A stretch of DNA of 64,000 nt from DATAEE01 sp963725145 (GTDB lineage: Bacteria > Acidobacteriota > Vicinamibacteria > Vicinamibacterales > 2-12-FULL-66-21). Below are positions 33,682 through 42,201 of the stretch, piece by piece. The notes beneath the pieces were generated by a model. The model was not told the DNA's origin, searched no databases, and worked only from the letters and a program-made list of their open reading frames with translations. A program made the position numbers and the translations under genes. The stretch spans positions 310,001-374,000 of the forward strand of contig CAVRXL010000013.1 of the NCBI GenBank assembly GCA_963725145.1, read 5' to 3'. Numbering within the stretch: the first letter of the stretch is position 1; each line of letters starts with the position of its first letter.

Positions 33682-33717
33682 GAATTCAAAACTCAGAACT
33701 CAGAACTCAAGACTGAG
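33682..33717. repeat. ACTCAGA word repeat upstream of ku
   Basis: The words AATTCAAA, ACTCAGA, ACTCAGA, ACTCAAG and ACTGAG occupy almost the whole gap between the YceI gene and ku. They end 8 bp before the ku ATG. Confidence 0.7.
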
Positions 33718-33724
33718 AAACAGC

Positions 33725-34573
33725 ATGCCAGCACGACCGACATGGAAAGGCGCTCTCAAGATCAGTCTCGTGAACGTGCCGGTTCGCGTCTTCCCCGCGA
33801 CCGACGCGGCGGCGACCATCTCGTTCAACCAGCTCCATCGCGAGTGCCAGACGCGCATCCAGCAGAAGAAATGGTGTCCAACCTGCGAGCGCGAGGTCAC
33901 GAACACCGAGCTGGTGAAGGGGTACGAGTTCGAGAAGGGCCGCTACGCGGTGCTCGAGGAGGAGGACATCGCGAAGGTCCGACCCGAATCGACCCGCGTC
34001 ATCAACCTCGTCCAGTTCACGGACGCGGCGAACCTCGATCCGATCTTCTTCGAGCGCCCCTACTACCTCGCGCCCGACGGGGCGATGGCAGGTGAGGCGT
34101 TCGCGGTGCTTCGCGAGGGGATGAAGGGGAAGGTCGGGATCGGCAAGCTCGCGCTCTACGGGCGCGAGTACCTGGTCGCCGTCCAGCCGCGCGAGAACGG
34201 CCTCGTGATGTACACCATGCGCCACGCCGCGGAAGTGCGGAGCATGAGCGCCATCGACGAGCTGGAGAACGTGCCCTCCAAGGTGAAGCCGGACGAAGTG
34301 AAGCTCGCGAAGCAGGTCATGCAGACGTTCGAAGGCACGCTCGACATGCGCGAGTACACGGACGAGTACCAGGAAGAGCTGCGCAAGGTGATCGACGCGA
34401 AGATCGAAGGGCGCGAGGTCGCCGAGCCGGTCGAAGAGGAAGCGCCGAAAGTCGTCAACCTGATGGAGGCGCTGCGCAAGAGCCTGGACACCGTCAGCAA
34501 GTCGAAGAAGAAGCCGATCACGGTGCAGTTCGAGAAGCGGGCGGCGGGCGGGGCGAAGCGGCGCGCGCGGTGA
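33725..34573 (+). CDS. ku: Non-homologous end-joining protein Ku
   Basis: This 282-residue homodimeric DNA-end-binding protein has the bacterial Ku core from TWKGALKISLVNVPVRVFPATD through the C-rich IQQKKWCPTCEREV to VQPRENGLVMYTMRHAAEVR. A short basic C-terminal tail (KSKKKPITVQFEKRAAGGAKRRAR) is typical of bacterial Ku and helps recruit ligase and move on DNA. No LigD-type ligase, polymerase or nuclease gene is in the window, so its partner must be elsewhere. Confidence 0.95.
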   Translation: MPARPTWKGALKISLVNVPVRVFPATDAAATISFNQLHRECQTRIQQKKWCPTCEREVTNTELVKGYEFEKGRYAVLEEEDIAKVRPESTRVINLVQFTDAANLDPIFFERPYYLAPDGAMAGEAFAVLREGMKGKVGIGKLALYGREYLVAVQPRENGLVMYTMRHAAEVRSMSAIDELENVPSKVKPDEVKLAKQVMQTFEGTLDMREYTDEYQEELRKVIDAKIEGREVAEPVEEEAPKVVNLMEALRKSLDTVSKSKKKPITVQFEKRAAGGAKRRAR

Positions 34574-34589
34574 CGGTTTAAAACGCGCA

Positions 34590-35510
34590 TTGGTGGTAGC
34601 ATCCGGCCTGGTGCTGCTCTCGCTCCTCGTCATCCTGGCGCAGAGCCCGGTCCATCCCGTGGTCGCCATCGCGAGCTACGTTCCCGAGCGCGTCTACGAC
34701 TCCGACCGCAAGCGCTTCTCCGACTTCGAGGCGATGCTTGCGGACCTCGCGCGCGCTGACGTCGTCTTCGTCGGCGAGCAGCACGACGATCCGAACACGC
34801 ATCGGCTGGAACTGGCGATCCTCGAAGGCCTGGCCCGTCGTCGGGGGAACATTGCCCTCGCGCTCGAGATGTTCGAGCGGGACGTGCAGGGCCTCGTCTC
34901 CGAGTACGGCGCCGGGTCGACCGCCGAAGAGGCGTTCCTCAAGGGCTCACGCCCGTGGCCCCGCTACGCCACCGACTACCGTCCGCTCGTCGAGTTCGCG
35001 AAGAGCAGGCAGTGGCCGATCGTCGCGAGCAACGTGCCGCGGCGGCTGGCCTCCGCGGTCTCGAAGGGAGGCCTCGCCGCGCTCAAAACGTCGAATGGCG
35101 ATTCGGCCCTGTATGCCGCCGACCTGCGCTGCCCCGAGGATGATTACTTCGACCGCTTCGCCGAGACCATGGCGTCGCACCCGATGCCGGGCACGGAGAA
35201 GATGCCCGCGGCGGAGCAGCGCGCGATGGCCCAGCGCTTCTACGAGTCGCAGTGCCTCAAAGATGAAACGATGGCGGAGTCGGTCGTGAAGGCCCGCGGA
35301 CAGGGGTCGCCGCTCGTCGTCCACGTCAACGGCTCGTTCCACAGCGACTTCGGCGACGGCGCCGCCGAGCGCGTCCGGCGCCGGCTTCCTCGCGCCCGCG
35401 TGGCCGTCGTGTCGATCCTGCCGGTTGAGAATCTCGACATCCTCAAACCCACGAAAGAGGATCGGAAACGGGCGGATTATCTGGTGTTTACCGTGCGACC
35501 GTCCGGATGA
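34590..35510 (+). CDS. ChaN-like exported haem-uptake-type protein
   Basis: This protein is about 305 residues (TTG at 34590 or GTG at 34593), with a short hydrophobic leader. The ChaN/DUF399 pattern is clear: DVVFVGEQHDDPNTHRLELAIL near the start, ALEMFERDVQ, then RSFLKGSRPWPRY-like and LVVHVNGSFHSDFGDG. Campylobacter ChaN binds haem as a dimer, and a role in haem or iron handling here is inference. No lipobox cysteine is evident, so it may be periplasmic. It follows ku by 16 bp. Confidence 0.85.
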   Translation: MVVASGLVLLSLLVILAQSPVHPVVAIASYVPERVYDSDRKRFSDFEAMLADLARADVVFVGEQHDDPNTHRLELAILEGLARRRGNIALALEMFERDVQGLVSEYGAGSTAEEAFLKGSRPWPRYATDYRPLVEFAKSRQWPIVASNVPRRLASAVSKGGLAALKTSNGDSALYAADLRCPEDDYFDRFAETMASHPMPGTEKMPAAEQRAMAQRFYESQCLKDETMAESVVKARGQGSPLVVHVNGSFHSDFGDGAAERVRRRLPRARVAVVSILPVENLDILKPTKEDRKRADYLVFTVRPSG

Positions 35511-35532
35511 TCCGGGCATTGCGACAGAGTAG

Positions 35533-35552
35533 GCCCGACCTTCAGGTCGGGC
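35533..35552. repeat. Palindromic element, CCTTCAGG core, between convergent genes
   Basis: GCCCGACCT and AGGTCGGGC flank TC, after GTAG. It matches the GTAG-preceded copies at 39991 (inverted) and 47615. Its location between the convergent ChaN and M28 stops suggests terminator use. Confidence 0.75.
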
Positions 35553-35573
35553 GTGCGGGGATCACCCCGATGT

Positions 35574-36944
35574 TCACTGCCCCAATCGCTGCGGCAAATC
35601 GGCCACAACATACGCCATGACGGCGATCGCCGCGGTCGCGCGCGCGATCTCGTCCGGCCGGATCCGGTCGATCGTGTCGGCCGGCGTGTGGTGAATCAGG
35701 AAGTAGTTGCCGTCGACGCTCAGCGACATCGCCGGAATCCGGCTCGCCTCGACGCTCGGGCCGATGTCGGCGCCGCCTCCCTGCGGGCCGACGCGGTGCG
35801 CGTCGATGCCGGCGAGCAGCGATCCGATCCGCTCGACCGTCTCGCGCGCGGCCCCGTTTCCGCTGAAGCCGAAGCCCGTCGGCCGGAAAACGCCGCCGTC
35901 GGACTCGATCATCAGCACGTGGCGTGAGAGCTCCTGCTTGTAGCGGTCGCGATACGCGAACCCCCCGCGAAGGCCGTTCTCCTCGTTCGTGAACAGGACC
36001 ACGCGGAGGGTTCGGCGCGGCCGCAGGCCGAGCGCCTTCAGGATCCGCAGCGCCTCCCACGTCGCGATGCAGCCTCCGCCGTCGTCGGTCGCGCCGGTGC
36101 CGACGTCCCAGGAATCGAAGTGGCCTCCGACGACCACGACCTCGTCAGGCAGCTCGCGTCCGCGGACCTCGCCGACGACGTTGGCCGACTCGACGTCCGG
36201 TAGAAACTGTGCCTCCATCTTCAGCCGGACGGTGGTCCTGGTCCCGCGCCGCTGCATACGCTGCAGGCGGTCGGCATCTTCGGCGGAAATCCCCGCCGCC
36301 GGAATCTGACGCGCGCCCGGCGCGTAGCGGAGCGCGCCCGTATGCGGCGTGCGAAGGCCGACCGGACCGACCGACCTGAGAAGCATCGCCACCCCTCCGG
36401 CTTCGGCGACGCGCGACGGCCCGCCGGTTCGGTACTGCACCGTCTCGCCGTACGTCGTGAACGGCACATTGAAGACGACGATCCGCCCCTTCGCGTCCGC
36501 GGCGCGCGCGTCGAGCTCCGCGAAGCTCGAGACGACGAGCGTTTCCGCCTGGATGCCGTCGGCCGGCGTGCCGACGCTCCCTCCGAGCCCGAGCATCGCG
36601 AGCGGCGAACGGACGGGAGACACGATCTCGGCGCTCTCGACGCCGCGAACCCATCGCGGCACCATCACCGGCTCGGCGCGCACGTTCTCGAGCCCGTCGC
36701 GCCGCATCGTCTCGACCGCCCACGCGATCGCCTGCTCGAGGTTCTCCGAGCCGCTCAGGCGCGCGCCGAACGTATCGGTCAGCTCCGCGAGCCGCTCCCA
36801 CGCGTGAGCGCCGCCCGTGGCTTCGGCGACGATGCGCGCCGCCGGCTCGCGATACGCGTCGAGCCAGTCCGAGGACTGCGCGCGCGAGACAACGAGAAAT
36901 GTCAGACAGAACAGAGGCAGGACGAGCGCCGGTCGCAGCAACAT
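35574..36944 (-). CDS. M28 family exported aminopeptidase/carboxypeptidase Q-like
   Basis: This 456-residue peptidase has a signal peptide (LVLPLFCLTFLVVSRA). A PA-like insert spans about residues 120-240. Zinc ligands are His in VVVGGHFDSWD, Asp in GATDDGGG, the catalytic Glu pair in FTNEENGLRGG, Asp in MIESDGG and His in YFLIHHTPADT. The arrangement fits a two-zinc M28 enzyme close to carboxypeptidase Q, cleaving dipeptides or N-terminal residues outside the cytoplasm. It is divergent from the FHA-GAF-HD-GYP gene, with only 24 bp between starts, so the promoters must overlap. Confidence 0.93.
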   Translation of the reverse strand: MLLRPALVLPLFCLTFLVVSRAQSSDWLDAYREPAARIVAEATGGAHAWERLAELTDTFGARLSGSENLEQAIAWAVETMRRDGLENVRAEPVMVPRWVRGVESAEIVSPVRSPLAMLGLGGSVGTPADGIQAETLVVSSFAELDARAADAKGRIVVFNVPFTTYGETVQYRTGGPSRVAEAGGVAMLLRSVGPVGLRTPHTGALRYAPGARQIPAAGISAEDADRLQRMQRRGTRTTVRLKMEAQFLPDVESANVVGEVRGRELPDEVVVVGGHFDSWDVGTGATDDGGGCIATWEALRILKALGLRPRRTLRVVLFTNEENGLRGGFAYRDRYKQELSRHVLMIESDGGVFRPTGFGFSGNGAARETVERIGSLLAGIDAHRVGPQGGGADIGPSVEASRIPAMSLSVDGNYFLIHHTPADTIDRIRPDEIARATAAIAVMAYVVADLPQRLGQ

Positions 36945-36952
36945 GCGAGGAG

Positions 36953-36958
36953 TATAAT
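36953..36958 (+). promoter_or_regulatory. Candidate -10 box giving a near-leaderless HD-GYP transcript
   Basis: A perfect TATAAT ends 10 bases before the GTG at 36969. Initiation at the usual distance would leave only a few untranslated bases. The -35 region has no good match. Confidence 0.4.
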
Positions 36959-36968
36959 CGCGGGCTCA

Positions 36969-38486
36969 GTGTTCTTCGATCTGTTCATCCCTGCGGACGG
37001 CCGGGCGTTCAAGGTCCGGCCGGGCCGTCCGCTGACGATCGGCCGCATGCCGCAGTGCGAAGTACAGGTCGACGACCAGGCGGTGTCCCGCCGGCACTGC
37101 ACCGTCGAAGCGGCGGCCGACTCGCTGCACGTTCTGGATCTCGGCTCGGCGAACGGGACGTTTCTCAACGACGCGCCGATCGAGCGCGCACGGATGGCCC
37201 CCGGCGATCGCCTGCGCATCGGCTCCACCGTCTTCGAGTGTCGTTCCGCCGACGTCAGGGTCACCGACGACACCGCGTATCTGACGATGGATCACTCCAC
37301 GATCGAGTCCGTGATTCGGAAGCGGATCGAGCCGTCACAGCTGGAGTGGCTCTCATCGGCCCAGTCCGCGACCCCTGAGCAGACGCTGCTCGGCCGCGCG
37401 CAGCGCCACCTGTCCATGCTTCACTCGGTGTCGGAGCTCCTCGCAGGCGCGAGGGACGCGCAGACCGTCTCTGACGATGTCGTGCGCGCGGTCCTCGACG
37501 TGATCGGCGCCGATCGAGGCGCGCTGCTGTTGTGCCGTGGCAACGAGACGGACGGTGACGAGGCGATCCAACTGGCGGCCGCCTACACGAAGCAGGGAGG
37601 CGCAGCCGACGGGCGGTTCGCCGTGAGCCGGACGATCGTGTCGGACGTCATCGGCAAGGGCGTCTCGACCTTCGCGCACGACGCCACGGTCGACGAGCGG
37701 TTCAAGGAAGGGCAGAGCATCATCGGCCAGCGGATCCGATCCGTGATGTGCGTTCCGCTGCGCACGTCGGATGCGATTCTCGGCGCGCTCTACGTCGACA
37801 CGCTCAGCGGTCCGGGCCGGTTCAACGATGCCGACCTCGAGCTCCTCGCGGCGGTCGGCAACCAGGCCGGCGTGGCCCTGCACCGCGTCCGCCTCCTTGG
37901 CGATCTCGAGCGGCTGCTGCTCGACACCATTCGCGCCATCGCGGCCACCGTGGACGCGAAGGACGGCTACACGCACCGGCACTCGGAGCGCGTCGCCGCG
38001 CTCGCGCGGCGCATCGCCGCCGAAATCGGTGAGGGATCGGACGTCCAGGGGCACGCCGAGCTGGCGGCGCTCCTCCACGACGTCGGCAAGATCGCCGTTC
38101 CCGACTCAATCCTGAACAAGCCGGGCAAGCTGGAGCCGGCGGAATTCACGGCGCTGAAAGAGCATCCGGTTCACGGCGCGCGCATCCTGGCGAACATCCA
38201 GAGCCCGCTCGTGACCGCGATCCTCCCGGGCGTGAAGCATCATCACGAGCGCTGGGATGGCACCGGGTATCCGGACGGTCTCGCGGGCGAGGACATCCCG
38301 CTGCTGGGACGCGTCATCGGCGTCGCCGACTTCGTGGACGCGCTGACGTCCACGCGCTCCTATCGCGCCGCGATGACGATGGATGAGACCGCAGAGCTGC
38401 TCCGGCAGGGATCCGGCAGGCACTTCGACCCGCGGATCGCGGATGCGGCGCTGGCGTTGTACTCGAGAGGGAAGCTGGCGCCGTAG
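36969..38486 (+). CDS. FHA-GAF-HD-GYP signalling protein
   Basis: This 505-residue cytoplasmic protein starts at a GTG. The N-terminal FHA domain (residues about 1-95: LTIGRMPQCEVQV, VSRRHCTVE, DLGSANGTFLND) should bind phosphothreonine. A GAF domain (about 150-300) is followed by an HD-GYP phosphodiesterase with LLHDVGKI, HHERWDGTGYPDGL and a preceding RHSERVAALARR. All catalytic HD and GYP residues are present, so it should hydrolyse cyclic di-GMP. Combining a phosphopeptide reader with c-di-GMP hydrolysis links it to Ser/Thr kinases such as the one at 28744 (inference). A long hairpin follows its stop. Confidence 0.92.
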   Translation: MFFDLFIPADGRAFKVRPGRPLTIGRMPQCEVQVDDQAVSRRHCTVEAAADSLHVLDLGSANGTFLNDAPIERARMAPGDRLRIGSTVFECRSADVRVTDDTAYLTMDHSTIESVIRKRIEPSQLEWLSSAQSATPEQTLLGRAQRHLSMLHSVSELLAGARDAQTVSDDVVRAVLDVIGADRGALLLCRGNETDGDEAIQLAAAYTKQGGAADGRFAVSRTIVSDVIGKGVSTFAHDATVDERFKEGQSIIGQRIRSVMCVPLRTSDAILGALYVDTLSGPGRFNDADLELLAAVGNQAGVALHRVRLLGDLERLLLDTIRAIAATVDAKDGYTHRHSERVAALARRIAAEIGEGSDVQGHAELAALLHDVGKIAVPDSILNKPGKLEPAEFTALKEHPVHGARILANIQSPLVTAILPGVKHHHERWDGTGYPDGLAGEDIPLLGRVIGVADFVDALTSTRSYRAAMTMDETAELLRQGSGRHFDPRIADAALALYSRGKLAP

Positions 38487-38505
38487 GTTGTTAACGGAGG
38501 GCGGC

Positions 38506-38609
38506 GGAGGTACCGGAGATACAACGGAGGAACGGAGTCATCGGAGCAAAGACCAAAGCCTGGTCATGCCCCGTTAACCCCGTTCCTCCGTTGTATCTCC
38601 GGTACCTCC
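38506..38609. terminator. Long inverted repeat between convergent genes
   Basis: The 30-base arms at 38506-38535 and 38580-38609 are exact inverse complements (GGAGGTACCGGAGATACAAC... against ...GTTGTATCTCCGGTACCTCC), with imperfect extension outward to about 38490 and 38622. Each arm is itself built from CGGAGG/TACCGGAG words. The ~44-base loop holds GGAGCAAAGACC. It can serve as a two-way terminator for the HD-GYP and cytochrome genes. Confidence 0.85.
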
Positions 38610-38625
38610 GTCCTCTCCGTTATCT

Positions 38626-39972
38626 CTACGGTTTCGCTTGCGCGGTCGTGGGTGGCGTAGACGCCGCGGGGCTGAACAGAATCCCCGTGTACTGCATCTC
38701 CTCCCAGGTCTGATCGCCCCACAACACCTCGACCTTCGAATCCGGATTGAACTTGTTCTTCGTCGAATTGTCGTACCAGGCGGACGAGACGAGCTTCGAG
38801 CCCTTCGGGACCTGCAGCGGCTGTTCGAACATGTAGTACGTCTGCCAGTTGAAGTCGTACTTCGGGACGGCGAGGATCATCTTCGACGTGCCGTCAGGGA
38901 GCTCGAGACGGTATTCCCATTTCTTGCCGCGCAGGTGCGTGTGCGGCAGGATGCCCCACACGATCGTGTCCTGCAGGAACCCCATGTCCGCGTCGACCTT
39001 CACGTCGTCGGCGCCCGCCGGGAGCACCAGCGTGCCGTTGAAGAATGCGCTCGCGCGGATCTCGTGCTTCGGCTCTTCCTTCGCGAAGCTGACGCCGACA
39101 CGGGTCCGGTCGGTGCCGGGGGTGCCGTTCGTCGTGTAGTGCATCTGCAGCTCGATCGTGCCGCCCGCTTCGAGACGCAGCGCCGTGCCGGCGGGGAACG
39201 CCTGCGGATCGATGCCCGGGGCGAAGCTGGCGATCAGCCGGCGCGGTCCCAGCTCTTGTCCTCCTCTTGGCGGCCGTGAGCCGGCGACGCGACGCTCGGG
39301 GGTCTTCATCTGTGCCTGATTCGGCTGCAGCACGGGCGTCCGCTGCTTGTCGGGCTTCGCCCTGTAGTACACGAGAACGTGATGCACGACCGCCTTGTTG
39401 CCCGGGCGAACCTCGATCTGCTGTATGTGCTTCGGCTCGGTGAAATTCGTCGGGAGGTAGAACCACTCGTACTCGATGGTGCCTTCGGCCGGCACCGCGT
39501 AGTCTTCCTGCATCTCGAAGATCGCGTCCGGCTTGCCCATGCGCCAGCCGTCGGTGAACGTCGGCGCGGCGGGCAGCGCCTTTGGATCGCCTTCCACCGC
39601 GCCGGTATTCGCCCAGCGCACCAGCGTGGACTTTTCGGCGTCGGTGAGGCGCCGCTCGTCGCGCAGCTTCAGATACTGCGGATCGGCGTGCCAGGGCGGC
39701 ATGTGGCCCTCGCCGACCTCGTCGCGGATCGCCTTCGCCCAGGGCCGCGCATCAGCGTAGGTGAGGAGCGACATCGGCGCGATTTCGCCTGGGCGGTGGC
39801 AGCCCACGCAGTTCTTATAAAGGATAGGGGCGACATCCTTGGTGAACGTGGGCGCACCCACGCCGGAGGTTCCCTTCGAGGTCTCAGGTCCCTGAGCCTG
39901 TTCGGCGGTCAGCCCCAGCGAGGCCGCCCAGGCCATTGCTACGGCCACGATGATTGGACTAGTGCGTTTCAT
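38626..39972 (-). CDS. Exported cytochrome c and copper monooxygenase-like fusion
   Basis: This 448-residue protein has a signal peptide. A cytochrome c-type haem site CVGCH follows near residue 55 (DVAPILYKNCVGCHRPGEIAP), with a possible axial Met in EGHMPPWHAD. The remaining ~330 residues resemble the two-domain copper type II ascorbate-dependent monooxygenase fold: VVHHVLVYYRAK, LEAGGTIELQMHYTTNG and ILPHTHLRGKKWEYRLELPDG supply histidines. This combination is common in acidobacterial and planctomycete exported proteins. The substrate is unknown, and it may be a redox or carrier protein rather than a proven hydroxylase. Confidence 0.82.
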   Translation of the reverse strand: MKRTSPIIVAVAMAWAASLGLTAEQAQGPETSKGTSGVGAPTFTKDVAPILYKNCVGCHRPGEIAPMSLLTYADARPWAKAIRDEVGEGHMPPWHADPQYLKLRDERRLTDAEKSTLVRWANTGAVEGDPKALPAAPTFTDGWRMGKPDAIFEMQEDYAVPAEGTIEYEWFYLPTNFTEPKHIQQIEVRPGNKAVVHHVLVYYRAKPDKQRTPVLQPNQAQMKTPERRVAGSRPPRGGQELGPRRLIASFAPGIDPQAFPAGTALRLEAGGTIELQMHYTTNGTPGTDRTRVGVSFAKEEPKHEIRASAFFNGTLVLPAGADDVKVDADMGFLQDTIVWGILPHTHLRGKKWEYRLELPDGTSKMILAVPKYDFNWQTYYMFEQPLQVPKGSKLVSSAWYDNSTKNKFNPDSKVEVLWGDQTWEEMQYTGILFSPAASTPPTTAQAKP

Positions 39973-39990
39973 ATGTTTCCTCGGGTCCCG

Positions 39991-40008
39991 GTCCGGCTAA
40001 AGCCGGAC
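39991..40008. repeat. Palindromic element, GGCTAAAGCC core, upstream of the cytochrome gene
   Basis: GTCCGGCT and AGCCGGAC flank AA, followed by ACTACGG, the inverse of the GTAG shoulder at 35533 and 47615. It lies between the S9 peptidase stop and the cytochrome gene start, both on the minus strand. Confidence 0.75.
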
Positions 40009-40022
40009 ACTACGGAGTCGTG

Positions 40023-42128
40023 TTACGGGGTCGGCGTAGCGGCCGGCTTCTCGATTAACCAATAGACGAACCAGCTCCGAATGCGTTCCAGGCGGTCCAC
40101 CAGGAGCCAGGGCTCGCCCGTCCTGGAGAGGCCATGGGACGAGCGGGGGTAGCGCACGAGCTCCGTCGGGATCCGGCGCTTCATCAGCGCCATGAACCAC
40201 TGCTCGCTGTCGCCGAGCGGCGTCCGCCAGTCTTCTTCCTGCATGATGACGAGCGTCGGCGCCTTGACGTGCTCGACGTACGAGATGGGCGAGAGCCGAC
40301 GGTAGACCTCGCGCTGTTCCCACGGCTTGCCGAGGAACTCGTACTCGGTCAGCCCCTGCGCGTCCGACGTCCCATACCAGCTCTCCCAATTGGCGATGGA
40401 TCGGCTCGTGACCGCGGCGGCGAAGCGGTTGGTGCGCGACGTCAGCCAGTTCGTCATGTATCCGCCGTAGCTGCCGCCCGAGACGCCTATCCGCGCGGTG
40501 TCGATGTCGGGATACTTCGCAAGCGCGGTGTCCACGCCCTTGAGGAAGTCCTCCTGGTCCATCTCGCCCCATTTGCCGCGCGTGGCGTACGTGAACTTGT
40601 GGCCGTAGCCGGTCGAACCGCGCGGGTTCGGGTACAGGACGAAGAAGCCGGCGTTCGACAGGATCGGGAACGTCCCGAACCAGGTGTTGCCGTACGCGCC
40701 GTGCGGCCCGCCGTGGATCTTCAGGACCATCGGGTACTTTTTTCCGGGCGTGTAGCCGACCGGCTTGACGAGCCAGCCTTCGATCTCGGAGCCGTCCGCG
40801 ACTTTCCACGTCAGCCGTTCGGGCTTCACGAGGGTCAGCTCGGCCAGCCAGGCGTCGTTGAACGTGGTCGCGCGCGCCTCCCCGCTCCCGTCGCCGCGGG
40901 CGACGAAGAGCTCCGACACCATCAGCGGATCGCTCGCGGCGAACGCCATCACCGAGCCGTCACGCGACGGCGAGAAGCTGCCGAGGCTCCGGTCCCCCTG
41001 CGTGATCTGCCGCGTCTTTCCGTCCAGCGTGGTCTCGAAGAGGTGCTGGTTGCCGCGGATGCCTGCGTCGTACCGAAGCGCGGCGCCATTGGGCGTCCAT
41101 CCGGGCGCGCCCGGAGCGAGATCCCAGGTCGACGTCAGGTTCTTCGGCTGTCCCGAGAATCGGCCGTCCGGCGCGACGTCCACGACGATGAGGTCCGTCT
41201 CGCCGCCGCGCTCCTTCGTCTGCAGAAACGCCAGCCGCTTGCCGTCCGGCGAGAGCGCGGGAGACGCTTCCGTCCCTGGATGCCCCGTCAACCGGCGCGG
41301 CTCGCCTCCGTCGCGAGACACCGCATAGATGTCGCCGGACGGCTCTTCGTTCAGCTCGTTGTCCTCGCGCTCGTTGCCCGAGAACAGAATCGTCCGGCTG
41401 TCGGAGGTCCACTCGACGCCGCGCACGGAGAAGGGGAGCGTCGTGATCTGCTTCGCCTCGCCGCCTGACGCGGGGACGACGTGGAGCTGCGATTTCTTCT
41501 CGATCGAGTAATGCGGCAGCATCGTCAGCGTGCCGTCGCGCTTGTAGCGCGTCGAGGTGACGACGCGTCCGTCGAACCGCTTGGCATCGAGCGTCTTCGA
41601 GAGCGCGTTCGGCGCGATCCAGCCCTCGCGCTTGTTCTTGTCCTTGTCGGCCTCGTCGCCTTCATCGCCGGACGGTTGCTTCGTGAACGCGATCCACTTC
41701 CCGTCGGGAGACCACGCGGGTGTGCCGGTGACGCCGTCGACATGGTGGGCCTCGCCGCCGGGCGCTGTCACGCGCGCGAACCAGATGCTGTTCGTGTCCT
41801 TGCCCCGGCGCGACGTAAATGCGATGGCGCTGCCGTCGGGTGCCCAGGAGGCGCCGGACGATTCCTCGGTCGGATCCGTGAAGCTGAACGGCTTGCCGTC
41901 GGGGGCGCCGTTCTTCAGCCGCTGCATCCAGATTTCCCGATGCCGCTTGTTCTCCTTCTCGACCACGGTCGTGACCGTGAAGGCGACGTAGTCGCCGGCG
42001 GGGGAGGTGGCCACGTCGCTGACCGTCACCTCCTTGTAGTAGTCCTGCGGCACCAGGCCGCGCTTCTGAGCGGCAGCTGACGCGGCCAGCGCCAGAATGG
42101 AGATGCAGACGGCGGCAAAGCGAATCAT
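40023..42128 (-). CDS. S9 family exported prolyl oligopeptidase-type peptidase
   Basis: This 701-residue protein has a signal peptide (MIRFAAVCISILALAASAAAQ). A WD40/TolB-like beta-propeller covers about residues 30-420 (DYVAFTV, PAWSPDGKWIAFT, SPALSPDGKRLAFLQ). The C-terminal alpha/beta hydrolase domain has the catalytic serine in GVSGGSYGGYM, Asp in MQEEDWRTPLGDSEQ and His in RSSHGLSRTG. This matches acylaminoacyl-peptidase/DPP-type S9 enzymes cleaving short peptides in the periplasm. The longer upstream frame is non-coding leader. Confidence 0.94.
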   Translation of the reverse strand: MIRFAAVCISILALAASAAAQKRGLVPQDYYKEVTVSDVATSPAGDYVAFTVTTVVEKENKRHREIWMQRLKNGAPDGKPFSFTDPTEESSGASWAPDGSAIAFTSRRGKDTNSIWFARVTAPGGEAHHVDGVTGTPAWSPDGKWIAFTKQPSGDEGDEADKDKNKREGWIAPNALSKTLDAKRFDGRVVTSTRYKRDGTLTMLPHYSIEKKSQLHVVPASGGEAKQITTLPFSVRGVEWTSDSRTILFSGNEREDNELNEEPSGDIYAVSRDGGEPRRLTGHPGTEASPALSPDGKRLAFLQTKERGGETDLIVVDVAPDGRFSGQPKNLTSTWDLAPGAPGWTPNGAALRYDAGIRGNQHLFETTLDGKTRQITQGDRSLGSFSPSRDGSVMAFAASDPLMVSELFVARGDGSGEARATTFNDAWLAELTLVKPERLTWKVADGSEIEGWLVKPVGYTPGKKYPMVLKIHGGPHGAYGNTWFGTFPILSNAGFFVLYPNPRGSTGYGHKFTYATRGKWGEMDQEDFLKGVDTALAKYPDIDTARIGVSGGSYGGYMTNWLTSRTNRFAAAVTSRSIANWESWYGTSDAQGLTEYEFLGKPWEQREVYRRLSPISYVEHVKAPTLVIMQEEDWRTPLGDSEQWFMALMKRRIPTELVRYPRSSHGLSRTGEPWLLVDRLERIRSWFVYWLIEKPAATPTP

Positions 42129-42169
42129 CAAGGCACCTCTCGAATGGGACCGGCAATTGTACAACACGA

Positions 42170-42196
42170 CCGCGGGCGCGAGAGGCCCGCGGCTCC
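42170..42196. repeat. Palindromic element (inverted CCTCTC type) upstream of the S9 gene
   Basis: CCGCGGGCG CGAGAG GCCCGCGG reads, on the minus strand, as the GGAGCC-GCGGGCCTCTC form of the dispersed family. One arm is slightly altered. Confidence 0.55.
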
Positions 42197-42201
42197 TACT
42201 C

